A DNA stretch of 64,000 nt, from assembly GCA_965207995.1 (NCBI GenBank), contig OZ242299.1, positions 496,001 through 560,000 on the forward strand, read 5' to 3'. Below, piece by piece: positions 8,190 through 15,440 of this stretch. Each line of letters begins with the position of its first letter. Positions within the stretch are counted from its first letter, which is position 1. Made by a program: the position numbers and the translations under genes. The stretch comes from DAOUKH01 sp965207995 (GTDB lineage: Bacteria; Chloroflexota; Dehalococcoidia; SHYB01). The notes below the pieces were generated by a model. It was not told the DNA's origin, did not search any database, and saw nothing but the letters and a program-made list of their open reading frames with translations.

Positions 8190-8412
8190 CCTTCCTCCCT
8201 CTGGAGGAGCACCTCAAACCTCCCTCTGGGAAGGACTGAGGGAGAGCAGGCGGGGCATCACCCCAACCCTCCCCCGCAGGGGGAGCACCTTAAACCTCTC
8301 CCCCTCTGGGGGAGACTGAGAGAGGGCCGGGGCGGGGCATCACCCTAACCCCTCCCCCGCAGGGGGAGCACCTCAAGCCTCCCTCCCTCTGGGAGAGCCT
8401 GAGAGAGGGCCC
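8190..8412. repeat. Dispersed intergenic repeats, right edge of the lipoprotein block
   Basis: Three tandem variants of a module combine CCTCTCCCCCTCTGGG, a GAGACTGAGAGAGGG half and a CCCTCCCCCGCAGGGGGAGCACC hairpin. The same modules occur at 1604-1760 and 62756-63400. The rest of the gap 7799-8486 shows only the LRR promoter region and no open frame that looks coding. Confidence 0.6.
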
Positions 8413-8486
8413 GTTTGCGGGGCGGGTTGGCGGGCGGTACTCTTGAAGGCGGCTTCCTAAAGCACAGGCCGGAGCTTCAAGAGGCG

Positions 8487-10136
8487 ATGGGTCACCTGTT
8501 TCTGATTGGGTTTTCGTACACGGGCAAGAGCTCGGCGGGGCGGCTCGCCGCGGAGCGGCTTGGCATGCCGTTCGTCGACCTCGACGAGCGCATCGAGCGG
8601 CGGGCGGGACGGCCGATCCCCGAGATCTTCCAGGCCGACGGCGAGCCCGCCTTCCGCGCCCTCGAGCGCGAGGCGCTGGCGGAGGTCTGCGCCGAGGGCG
8701 ACACGGTCGTAGCCACCGGCGGCGGCGTGCCCGTCGACCCCGAGAACCGGCGGCTCATGCGGGAGTCGGGCGTGGTCGTCCTCTTGGAGGCAAGACCTGA
8801 AACGATCCGCGCCCGTCAAGAAGAGGCGGAGGGCAAGTCGCGGCCCATGCTCGCCGGCGGCGACCCGCTTGAACGCATCACGCAGCTCAAGGCCGAGCGG
8901 CGCGAGGCCTACGCCGAGGCCGCCGACTGGACCGTCCACACCGACGCGCTGGACGCCAACGGCGTCGCCGCCGAGATCGCCCGCGGCTACGACATCGTCG
9001 CCGGAGCGCGCGCCGCGGCGGGACGCCCCACCAACACCGGCGCCGCACCGTCCTACACCGTCACCACCAAGGCGGGGACGTACCACGGCTACGTCGGCAG
9101 CGGGCTGCTGGAGAAGCTCGGCCCGCTGATGCGCGAGGCGGGCCTGGGCGGGACGGCGTTCGTCATCGCCGACGACGAGGTCTTCGACCTGTACGGCGAG
9201 CCGGTGATGGCGTCGCTGCGGGAGGCCGGCTTCGAGGCCTACGAGGGCGTCGCCGACCCCGGCGAGGCGAGCAAGTCCCTCGAAATGGCCGGCGAGATCT
9301 ACACCTGGCTGGCGGGCCGCCGCGCCGAGCGGCGCGACTGCATCGTCGCGCTCGGCGGCGGCGTCGCCGGCGACCTCGGCGGCTTCATCGCGGCCACCTA
9401 CCTCCGCGGCATGCCCGTCGTCCAAGTCCCCACCACGCTCCTCGCCATGGTCGACGCCTCCATCGGCGGCAAGGTCGCCGTCAACCTGCCCGCCGGCAAG
9501 AACCTCGTCGGCGCCTTCCACCAACCGCGCCTCGTCCTCGCCGACGTCGACACGCTGCGCACCCTCCCCCAGCGCGAGATGACGGCAGGCTGGGCCGAGG
9601 TGGTCAAGCACGGGCTGATCCTCGACCGCGACCTCCTCGACGACATCGAGCGCGACCGCGGACGTCTGCTCGAACGCGACCCCGCCGCCCTGGCCGGCAT
9701 CATCACGCGCAGCGCCGCGATCAAGGCCCGCGTGGTCACGGAGGACGAGCGCGAAACGTCGGGCATGCGTAACCTGCTCAACTACGGCCATACCACGGGC
9801 CACGCGCTGGAGGCGGTGCTCGACTACGAAGGGCTGCTCCACGGCGAAGCCGTCGCCATCGGCATGGGCGTGGCGGCAGAGATCGCGGTGCGGATGAAGA
9901 TGCTCACCGGGGCCGACCTCGAACGGCAGGCGGAGGCGCTGCGCTCGTTCGGGCTGCCCCTGAAGGGCCCCACGGGCATCGATCAGGCGGAAGTGCGTTC
10001 GGCGATGGACCTCGACAAGAAGGTGACCGGCAAGCGCATCAACTGGGTGCTGCTCGACGGGATCGGTAACGCCGTCTCCCGCAACGACGTGCCCGAGGAC
10101 GTGGTGCGGGAGTCGATGGCCGCCGTCCTGGGCTGA
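8487..10136 (+). CDS. aroKB: Bifunctional shikimate kinase / 3-dehydroquinate synthase
   Basis: 549 residues combining two shikimate-pathway enzymes. Residues about 1-175 are shikimate kinase: Walker A GFSYTGKSS at 8-16, FVDLDERIE and a GGGVPVDPENR motif. Residues about 195-549 are 3-dehydroquinate synthase: the NAD/metal-binding GGGVAGDLGGFIAATYLRG, the GKVAVNLPAGKN motif, and metal-ligand segments WAEVVKHG and NYGHTTGHALE. The ATG at 8487 is preceded by AAGAGGCG, and the family N-terminus starts here; an upstream ATG at 8415 lies in repeat DNA. Fusion makes the two steps, which are not consecutive in the pathway, stoichiometric. A small membrane gene and tgt follow on the same strand. Confidence 0.94.
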   Translation: MGHLFLIGFSYTGKSSAGRLAAERLGMPFVDLDERIERRAGRPIPEIFQADGEPAFRALEREALAEVCAEGDTVVATGGGVPVDPENRRLMRESGVVVLLEARPETIRARQEEAEGKSRPMLAGGDPLERITQLKAERREAYAEAADWTVHTDALDANGVAAEIARGYDIVAGARAAAGRPTNTGAAPSYTVTTKAGTYHGYVGSGLLEKLGPLMREAGLGGTAFVIADDEVFDLYGEPVMASLREAGFEAYEGVADPGEASKSLEMAGEIYTWLAGRRAERRDCIVALGGGVAGDLGGFIAATYLRGMPVVQVPTTLLAMVDASIGGKVAVNLPAGKNLVGAFHQPRLVLADVDTLRTLPQREMTAGWAEVVKHGLILDRDLLDDIERDRGRLLERDPAALAGIITRSAAIKARVVTEDERETSGMRNLLNYGHTTGHALEAVLDYEGLLHGEAVAIGMGVAAEIAVRMKMLTGADLERQAEALRSFGLPLKGPTGIDQAEVRSAMDLDKKVTGKRINWVLLDGIGNAVSRNDVPEDVVRESMAAVLG

Positions 10137-10162
10137 GCACGGCCGCGCCGAGCCGAAGCGCG

Positions 10163-10366
10163 ATGAAGCGCCCCCTCACCACCCTCGCCCTCCTTATGGT
10201 CATGGGCGCCGCCATCGGCATCGTCGCTGGGACCACCGTGGGCGGCGGCGCCAACATGGTGGAGTGGGTCATCATCGGTGTGGGCGCCGGGGTCATCGTG
10301 TGGAGCGTCTGGCTGATCGTCGCGCTCAGCGCCGCGCGGCGTAAGTCGCGGGACGACGGGCCGTGA
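10163..10366 (+). CDS. Small two-helix membrane protein
   Basis: 67 residues: a basic N-terminus, two hydrophobic helices (about 7-24 and 34-55) separated by a Gly-rich turn, and a basic tail (AARRKSRDD), giving both ends in the cytoplasm. The stop overlaps the GTG start of tgt (GTGA), so the two are translationally coupled. I recognise no family. The coupling argues that it is a real gene. Confidence 0.6.
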   Translation: MKRPLTTLALLMVMGAAIGIVAGTTVGGGANMVEWVIIGVGAGVIVWSVWLIVALSAARRKSRDDGP

Positions 10367-11547
10367 TCTCGTTCACCGTCACCGCCAGGGACGGCGCGGC
10401 CCGCGCGGGCGTGCTCGCCACGCCGCACGGCGAGGTGCGCACCCCGGTCTTCATGCCGGTGGGGACGCAGGCGGCGGTCAAGGCACTAGCGCCCGAAGAC
10501 GTTCGCGACGCGGGCGCTGAGATCGTCCTCGCCAATACCTACCACCTCGTCCTGCGGCCGGGCGTCGACCTCATCGAGCGGTTCGGGGGGCTCCACCGCT
10601 TCATGGCGTGGGACGGCCCAATCTTGACCGACAGCGGCGGCTTCCAGGTCTTCAGCCTGGGACACCTCCGCACGCTGACCGACGACAGCGTAACGTTCCG
10701 GTCGCACATCGACGGGTCGGAGCACACACTCACGCCGGAGGGAGCGGTCGAGGCGCAGGAGCGCCTGGGCAGCGACATCGCGATGGTGCTCGACCACTGC
10801 CCGTCCTACGGCGACGACGAGGCGGCGGTTCGCGAGTCGATGGAGCGGACGCACCGCTGGGCGGAGCGCTGCCTGAAGGCGCACCAGCGCAAAGACCAAG
10901 CGCTGTTCGGCATCGTGCAGGGGGGCTGGAGCGCCGAGCTGCGGCGGAAGTCGGCGGAGTTCATCACGTCGCTCGACTTCCCCGGCGTGGCCATCGGCGG
11001 CGTCTCGGTCGGAGAGCCGAAGGAAACGGCGTACCGGGCCGTCGAGCAAACAGCGCCGCACCTGCCCGAGTCGAAGCCGCGCTACCTCATGGGTGTGGGC
11101 GCGCCCGACGACCTGGTCGAATGCATCGCCCGCGGCATTGACATGTTCGACTGCACCCTCCCGACGCGCATCGCGCGCAACGGCGGCCTCTTCACCCGCG
11201 AGGGGCGCATCAATCTCCGAGGCGCGCGCTACCGCGAACAGGAGGGACCGATCGAAGAAGGCTGCGACTGCTACACCTGCGGAACGTACTCGGCGGCCTA
11301 CCTCCACCACCTGATGCGGGCGGGGGAGCTGCTCTATCACCGCCTCGCCACGGTCCACAACTTGCGGTTCGTTCTGCGCCTGGCCGGCGAGGCACGCGAG
11401 GCCATCATCGCGGGACGGTTCGAGGACTTCGCCGCCGACTTCTTCGCCCGCTACCAGCCGACGGACGAAGCGACGCGTCTGGCGCAGAAGGAGAAGTGGC
11501 TGGCGGCGCGGCGGGCGTGGGCCGAGCGCGAGAACGCCGGCCTATGA
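10363..11547 (+). CDS. tgt: tRNA-guanine (queuine/preQ1) transglycosylase
   Basis: Exchanges guanine 34 of GUN-anticodon tRNAs for preQ1 in queuosine biosynthesis. Family signatures: TPVFMPVGTQAAVKAL near the N-terminus, TDSGGFQVFSL (substrate-binding Asp), the nucleophile region GIDMFDCTLPTRIARNG, and the zinc site CDCYTC with a following His in AYLHHL. 394 residues is normal. The start is a GTG overlapping the stop of the preceding membrane gene. The 3' end overlaps the convergent MoaD-like gene by six bases. No queuosine biosynthesis genes (queC, queD, queE, queF) are adjacent. Confidence 0.96.
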   Translation: MISFTVTARDGAARAGVLATPHGEVRTPVFMPVGTQAAVKALAPEDVRDAGAEIVLANTYHLVLRPGVDLIERFGGLHRFMAWDGPILTDSGGFQVFSLGHLRTLTDDSVTFRSHIDGSEHTLTPEGAVEAQERLGSDIAMVLDHCPSYGDDEAAVRESMERTHRWAERCLKAHQRKDQALFGIVQGGWSAELRRKSAEFITSLDFPGVAIGGVSVGEPKETAYRAVEQTAPHLPESKPRYLMGVGAPDDLVECIARGIDMFDCTLPTRIARNGGLFTREGRINLRGARYREQEGPIEEGCDCYTCGTYSAAYLHHLMRAGELLYHRLATVHNLRFVLRLAGEAREAIIAGRFEDFAADFFARYQPTDEATRLAQKEKWLAARRAWAERENAGL

Positions 11548-11820
11548 GCCGCCGGCGACAGCGGGGACGATGCTGACCTCGTCGCCGTCCTTGATCGCGG
11601 TGCCGAGACCTTCGAGGAAGCGGATGTCTTCGCCGTTGACGTAGATGTTGACGAAGCGGTGAAGCTGCCCGCTGGGGTCCACGAGCCGCTCCTTGATGCC
11701 GGGGTACTGCGCTTCGAGATCGGCCAGCCCGTCCTCGACGGTCGCGCCGCTCACGTCCACGGTCTCCTGACCGTTGGTGGCTTTCCTCAAGGGAGTCGGC
11801 ACTCGTACGACGATCGGCAT
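11542..11820 (-). CDS. MoaD/ThiS-family sulfur-carrier protein (CysO-like)
   Basis: 92-residue ubiquitin-like fold protein of the kind that carries sulfur as a C-terminal thiocarboxylate for molybdopterin, thiamine, cysteine or methionine synthesis. The sequence has the family pattern FVNIYVNGEDIRFLEGLGT..DGDEVSIVPAVAGG. It ends AGGS rather than a bare GG, so one residue would have to be removed before activation, as JAMM proteases do for some carriers. The gene ends inside the last codons of tgt, convergently. The partner E1-like adenylyltransferase is not in the window. Which pathway it serves is unknown. Confidence 0.8.
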   Translation of the reverse strand: MPIVVRVPTPLRKATNGQETVDVSGATVEDGLADLEAQYPGIKERLVDPSGQLHRFVNIYVNGEDIRFLEGLGTAIKDGDEVSIVPAVAGGS

Positions 11821-11913
11821 CTCTACTCCTTACGACTCTGGCGGCAGGGCTTCGCTTCGCTCTACGGCGGCGTGGCCGGGCCTAGGGTAGCAGACCGGGC
11901 GCGGCGGGCAAAG

Positions 11914-12153
11914 CTAGCCGGTCAGCACGTCTCCGCCGACGGAGTCGACGCGGACGCCGCACTCGCGGACCCAGGCGAGGCCCCGCTCGATGTCCTGCTC
12001 GGCGCCGTCAAGCTCCAGCACGACCCAGCCTTGAGTGTCCGTGACGTCGGCGCGGCGAATATTGGTGATGACGTCGTAGTCCTTGCCGAGCGTGTAGATG
12101 ACCGGCTCGGTGACGAGATTCGTAGGAAAGGTGAACTTCACGCGTTGCTTCAT
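11914..12153 (-). CDS. NIL-domain protein
   Basis: 79 residues from an ATG at 12153 with GAGGGGTGG just upstream; a TTG further out would place this ribosome site inside the gene. The sequence KFTFPTNLVTEPVIYTLGKDYDVITNIRRADV followed by LELDG..IERGLAWV matches the NIL domain, an ACT-like ferredoxin fold otherwise found at the C-terminus of methionine ABC transporter ATPases. Stand-alone NIL proteins often lie beside sulfur-carrier or sulfur-transfer genes, which fits the MoaD-like neighbour just downstream. A joint role in sulfur amino-acid metabolism is inference. Confidence 0.8.
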   Translation of the reverse strand: MKQRVKFTFPTNLVTEPVIYTLGKDYDVITNIRRADVTDTQGWVVLELDGAEQDIERGLAWVRECGVRVDSVGGDVLTG

Positions 12154-12247
12154 GGCCCCACCCCTCAAGCGCTGCGCTCCCGTGACATCGTTACGTTATG
12201 CCGAGTTGGCGCGCCGGTCAAGCCGTTCCGGCCCACGGCGCGCGAAG

Positions 12248-12907
12248 CTAGTCCGCTCGTTCAATCGAGAGCTGCTTTGCCAGCCGCCCCACGTTGTCGT
12301 CGATGACCCGCGGCCACTCACCGCGAGCGACTTCCGCCAGGGCAGCGTCACCGACGAACCCGCTGCTCATGACAAGGTCGGGTTCGAGGTCTCGCAACCG
12401 GAGGAGGCTGTCCGCCAGCGCCGCCTCGCTGCCGCCGGCATCGGAGAGGACGAGGGTAGCCCACTTACCGTCCCAGAGAAAGATCGTGTCGCCGCTGAAG
12501 AGGTAGGCCTTTCCGTGCGGAGACTTGTAGTAGAAGCTCAGGCTGCCGTCCGTGTGACCGGGCGTGTGGATGATTTCGATGTCCTCGAGTCGTTGGTCGC
12601 TAGGCTCAAAGAGGACATCGGGTTGGGCGACTCTGCCGACGGCCGGGGCCTCGGCCATGCTGCAGCAGAGCCGGGAGCCGAACCGCTCCCGGATGCGGCG
12701 CAGCGACGGGGTGGCCTCGTCGCGGTGGCTGAGGATCTGGTATTGCAGACCACCCAGCGCTTCGATTTCATCCAAATCGGCGTTGTTGCCAGTGTTGTAG
12801 AAGAGCGCGTTGCCCTCCGGGAGCCGCAGAAGGTAGGCGTGCGTGTTCAGGATGCCGGAGCTATGGCGCGTGCTCTGCCACAGGTCAGCCTGTATCTGCT
12901 TCATCAC
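12248..12907 (-). CDS. MBL-fold metallohydrolase-like protein with altered first metal motif
   Basis: 219 residues with the metallo-beta-lactamase-fold layout: a strand ending in ILSHRDEA where HxHxDH normally stands, HTPGHTDGS (second His motif) and LFSGDTIF (bridging Asp). In the first motif only one His and one Asp are evident, so one metal site is probably altered or lost. Related proteins with S/T-H-R-D in this place are annotated as MBL-fold hydrolases of unknown substrate. It is the next gene after thrC on the same strand, with a 30-base gap, so it may be co-transcribed. Confidence 0.78.
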   Translation of the reverse strand: MMKQIQADLWQSTRHSSGILNTHAYLLRLPEGNALFYNTGNNADLDEIEALGGLQYQILSHRDEATPSLRRIRERFGSRLCCSMAEAPAVGRVAQPDVLFEPSDQRLEDIEIIHTPGHTDGSLSFYYKSPHGKAYLFSGDTIFLWDGKWATLVLSDAGGSEAALADSLLRLRDLEPDLVMSSGFVGDAALAEVARGEWPRVIDDNVGRLAKQLSIERAD

Positions 12908-12937
12908 CCGACCCCGCTCCCGAGCCTGCGACGGAGG

Positions 12938-14158
12938 CTAGAGGTTGAGCGCCTCCCGGAACGACTCCATCGTCGCCTTCACCTTAACCGTGTCGACCTC
13001 GTCCTCCACGGTCTCCTGGGTCTTGAGGCCGTTGCCCGTGACATAGGCGACGGTGAGATCGTCCTTGCCGATGACGCCGGACTCGACGAGGCGCTTGAGG
13101 CCGGAGATGGTCACGCCGCCGGCGGTCTCGGCAAAGATGCCCTCGGTGCGGGCGAGGAGGAGCATCCCCTCGACGACCTCGGGGTCGGTGACCGCCGCCG
13201 CGGAACCCGACGACGCTTCGAGTGTGTCGAGGGCGTAGAAGCCGTCGGCGGGGTTGCCGATGGCCAGCGACTTGGCGATGGTGTCGGGCTTGACGGGGCG
13301 GACGTCGCGGGTGCCTTCGGAGAAGGCGGTGACGATCGGAGAGCAACCCTGCGGCTGCACGATGTGCATCCGGGTCTGAACGCTGTCGATGAGGCCAAGG
13401 TTCCAGAACTCGTTGAAGCCCTTCCATATCTTGGTGAAGAGCGAGCCGGAGGCGGCGGGAACGACCGCGTGGTCGGGGGCGCGCCATCCGAGCTGCTCGG
13501 CGACCTCGTAGGCCAGCGTCTTCGAGCCCTCAGCGTAGTAGGGACGTACGTTGATGTTGACGAAGGCCCAATGGTAGGTGTCGGCGATCTCGCTGCAGAG
13601 ACGGTTCACGTCGTCGTAGGTGCCGTTGACGGCGACGACGGTCGGGCCGTAGACGGCGGCGCCCACGATCTTGACCTTCTCCAGGTCGGCGGGTATCACG
13701 ACGTAGCACTTCATCCCGGCCTTGGCGGCGTGGGCGGCAACGGCGCCCGCGAGGTTGCCCGTCGAGGCGCAGGCCAGCGTGTCGAAGCCGAGTCCGCGGG
13801 CCACGGAGGCGGCGACGCCGGCGACGCGGTCCTTGAACGAATAGGTCGGGTTGACGCAATCGTTCTTGATGTACAGGTTGTTGAGGCCCAGGACCTCGCC
13901 GAGATTCTCAGCTTTCACCAAGGGCGTGAAGCCGGTCTGCATGTCGACAATGGGTCCGTCCCCCACGGGGAGCAAGTCTCGGTAGCGCCACATGGAGAGG
14001 GGGCCCGACTCGATGCGCTCGCGGGTCACGACACCGCGCATCGCCTCATAGTCGTAGACCACCTCGAGGGGGCTGAACGTCCACTCGCAGATGTTCAGCG
14101 CCTCGAGGGGGTATTCTCGCCCGCCCTCTTTCGCCTTCAGCGCCCGCGCGTATCCCAT
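12938..14158 (-). CDS. thrC: Threonine synthase
   Basis: PLP enzyme converting O-phosphohomoserine to threonine. 406 residues from the ATG at 14158; an upstream frame to 14197 would enter the leader terminator, so it is rejected. The NPTYSFKDR motif holds the PLP lysine (about residue 109), ASTGNLAGA is the phosphate-binding loop, and the C-terminus has ETAGGVTISGLK. The N-terminal LICEWTFSPLEVVYDYE-like segment and absence of a long N-terminal domain fit the shorter bacterial/archaeal type. A promoter, a hairpin and an intrinsic-terminator-like structure precede it, suggesting attenuation. Confidence 0.95.
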   Translation of the reverse strand: MGYARALKAKEGGREYPLEALNICEWTFSPLEVVYDYEAMRGVVTRERIESGPLSMWRYRDLLPVGDGPIVDMQTGFTPLVKAENLGEVLGLNNLYIKNDCVNPTYSFKDRVAGVAASVARGLGFDTLACASTGNLAGAVAAHAAKAGMKCYVVIPADLEKVKIVGAAVYGPTVVAVNGTYDDVNRLCSEIADTYHWAFVNINVRPYYAEGSKTLAYEVAEQLGWRAPDHAVVPAASGSLFTKIWKGFNEFWNLGLIDSVQTRMHIVQPQGCSPIVTAFSEGTRDVRPVKPDTIAKSLAIGNPADGFYALDTLEASSGSAAAVTDPEVVEGMLLLARTEGIFAETAGGVTISGLKRLVESGVIGKDDLTVAYVTGNGLKTQETVEDEVDTVKVKATMESFREALNL

Positions 14159-14194
14159 CGTCCTGCTCCAAGCCCCGGCGCCCTTTCCGCCGGG

Positions 14195-14228
14195 CAAAAA
14201 AGAAGACCCCTTCAGACAGAAGTGGTCT
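14195..14228 (-). terminator. Intrinsic terminator-like structure in the thrC leader
   Basis: On the minus strand AGACCACTTC pairs with GAAGGGGTCT (one A/G mismatch, 5-nt loop) and is followed by TCTTTTTT. It lies 37 bases upstream of the thrC ATG and downstream of the promoter, so it would stop transcription before thrC unless an alternative fold or a bound ribosome or protein prevents it. Confidence 0.65.
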
Positions 14229-14231
14229 CAG

Positions 14232-14255
14232 CGGGTCCTCCGCTGTGGAGGCCCG
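14232..14255 (-). promoter_or_regulatory. Stable hairpin preceding the thrC leader terminator
   Basis: CGGGCCTCC pairs with GGAGG-A-CCCG on the minus strand (nine pairs, one bulged A, 5-nt loop). Together with the adjacent terminator it forms a two-hairpin leader typical of attenuation. I see no T-box TGGNACCGCG element. Confidence 0.5.
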
Positions 14256-14302
14256 TCCCGAAAAGGCATACTCGTGTCAGCCGCGCATTCCCATATGTGA
14301 AA

Positions 14303-14332
14303 ACTCTAACAGAAAGCGGCTTCATGCGTCAA
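14303..14332 (-). promoter_or_regulatory. Candidate thrC promoter
   Basis: TTGACG (14327-14332), 18-bp spacer, TAGAGT (14303-14308) on the minus strand. The same arrangement precedes the second importer operon (54275-54304). It predicts a leader RNA of about 138 nt carrying the hairpin and terminator. Confidence 0.5.
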
Positions 14333-14360
14333 CGCGGCCAGGAGGGGGAGGGGCCAGTCA

Positions 14361-14756
14361 TCAGACCAAGCGGTCAATTCCAGGGCAGTCGTCGAAACGG
14401 CGATCGAAGCTCAGGATTCGGCTGGCGCCCGCCTTTCGCATCACCGCCACGTGCAAGGCATCCCTCGCAGAGAGACCGTCTACCGAATCAAGCAGCGCTC
14501 TGGCGGCACGGATCTCGGGCATCCCAAAGGTCAGAATCTCGTCGGAAATCGCATTGAGGCTCTCGAAAGCGGCGTCGATGGCATCGAGCCTCCGGATGGC
14601 CGTATAGCGGTGCAGTATCTCCTGGTAGACCTCGACATCGGTGACGAAACGCTCCCCGCCCCGCGCGAGCTGCGCGAGGACTGCCACAGCGCGGTCCTTA
14701 TTGGGATGCGCAGCTCCGACCAAGTACATCGGCACATTGGAATCGATAAAGATCAC
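14361..14756 (-). CDS. vapC: VapC-type PIN-domain ribonuclease toxin
   Basis: 131 residues starting at a GTG that overlaps the antitoxin stop as GTGA. PIN-domain acidic residues are all present: D in VIFIDSN near the start, E in VEVYQEIL, D in SARDALHVAV and D in LSFDRRFD. VapC toxins cleave tRNA or rRNA when freed from antitoxin; this one's target is unknown. A longer frame to 14909 would overlap the whole antitoxin gene and is rejected. Complete and probably active. Confidence 0.88.
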   Translation of the reverse strand: MIFIDSNVPMYLVGAAHPNKDRAVAVLAQLARGGERFVTDVEVYQEILHRYTAIRRLDAIDAAFESLNAISDEILTFGMPEIRAARALLDSVDGLSARDALHVAVMRKAGASRILSFDRRFDDCPGIDRLV

Positions 14757-14998
14757 GGCAGACGCTGCCCCGCTTCGATCTCGCGGAGCATGTCTTCTAT
14801 GTCGGCCGTCGGAAATTCGTGCCGCGTTGCATCGGCAATGGCGCGCAGCTTCGCTTCCACCGTGCCGGGCTGGTCGTCTCGTGACTTGCGGAGCGCCTGG
14901 CGAACCCATTCCGCGACGGTCATTCGTTGCCTCCGGGCAACGGCTTGAATCTCTACGTACTCTTCCTCATCCAAAAGGACTTGCAGTCGCTTTGCCAT
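14753..14998 (-). CDS. vapB: VapB-type ribbon-helix-helix antitoxin
   Basis: 81 residues. The N-terminal LQVLLDEEEYVEIQAVARR plus MTVAEWVRQAL pattern is a ribbon-helix-helix DNA-binding fold, and the acidic C-terminal part (DIEDMLREIEAG) should wrap the toxin. It lies upstream of and overlaps vapC. The promoter contains an 11-bp-arm palindrome, the expected operator for autoregulation, and its predicted start of transcription falls at or next to the ATG, so the message may be leaderless. Confidence 0.85.
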   Translation of the reverse strand: MAKRLQVLLDEEEYVEIQAVARRQRMTVAEWVRQALRKSRDDQPGTVEAKLRAIADATRHEFPTADIEDMLREIEAGQRLP

Positions 14999-15004
14999 AG
15001 CAGC

Positions 15005-15036
15005 AGTGTAATTGACTCATCAACTATGAGTCAATT
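15005..15036 (-). promoter_or_regulatory. vapBC promoter with palindromic operator
   Basis: AATTGACTCAT (15010-15020) and ATGAGTCAATT (15026-15036) are perfect 11-bp arms with a 5-nt loop. On the minus strand the upstream arm contains the -35 TTGACT (15029-15034); with an 18-bp spacer the -10 is TACACT (15005-15010). A VapB dimer pair bound here would cover the promoter. Confidence 0.65.
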
Positions 15037-15143
15037 GAGAGATTGGGGCTGCCGAAGTCGGCGGTGCGGGTGGCGCGGGACGCGTCGGCGTGGTGGAAGA
15101 TATCGAAGTCGCCGAGCTGACCACCGACGAAGCGGCGCGGCGC
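15037..15143 (+). pseudogene. Possible degraded coding remnant
   Basis: Plus-strand reading gives a protein-like SAVRVARDASAWWK stretch in one frame and VEDIEVAELTTDEAARRL in another, ending in TAG at 15148-15150, as if a gene tail had lost its frame. Both pieces are short and unrecognised, so this may be chance. Confidence 0.15.
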
Positions 15144-15392
15144 CTAGACGACACTTGCTAGGACGCCCCCGATGATTTGGATCACGAGAATCGCGACGAT
15201 TGGCGAGATGTCGAACTGCCCGACCATGGGCACGACCTGTCGGAATGGAGCAAGGATCGGCTCGGTGACGCTGTAGACCGCCCGGCCTAGGGAGCTGTTC
15301 TGCATGTCGGGAAACCACGAAAGGAGCGCGCGCGCGACGATGGCAATGGTCAAGGCCATCGTGATTGCCCTAATGATTCCGCCGATGTCCAC
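15144..15392 (-). CDS. yggT: YggT-family membrane protein
   Basis: 82 residues with two hydrophobic helices and the YggT pattern ALLSWFPD..NSSLGRAVYSVTEPILAPFRQVVP. The family often lies next to proC/yggS and divisome genes and may take part in division or osmotic tolerance; its precise role is unknown. It follows proC on the same strand after 48 bases, completing a yggS-proC-yggT run. Confidence 0.9.
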   Translation of the reverse strand: MDIGGIIRAITMALTIAIVARALLSWFPDMQNSSLGRAVYSVTEPILAPFRQVVPMVGQFDISPIVAILVIQIIGGVLASVV

Positions 15393-15440
15393 GACACACC
15401 TTTCCTAACGGACGGTCTCGGCCCTTTGCCGGGTCGAGCG

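Noticed and set aside
8457..9842. 461-codon minus-strand open frame over aroKB
   Set aside because: Shadow of the fused shikimate enzyme; no ribosome site, no motif.
14212..14325. Leader peptide gene for thrC
   Set aside because: It starts upstream of the predicted transcription start and lacks a ribosome site; Thr codon content is suggestive but not enough to list as a gene.
14159..14332. T-box riboswitch for thrC
   Set aside because: No TGGNACCGCG antiterminator or AGTA loop could be found, and the leader is too short for a standard T-box; kept only as an attenuator-like leader.
12098..14557. 819-codon plus-strand open frame across NIL, MBL, thrC and the leader
   Set aside because: Entirely antisense to recognised genes, runs through a terminator and a promoter, and has no protein-like motifs.
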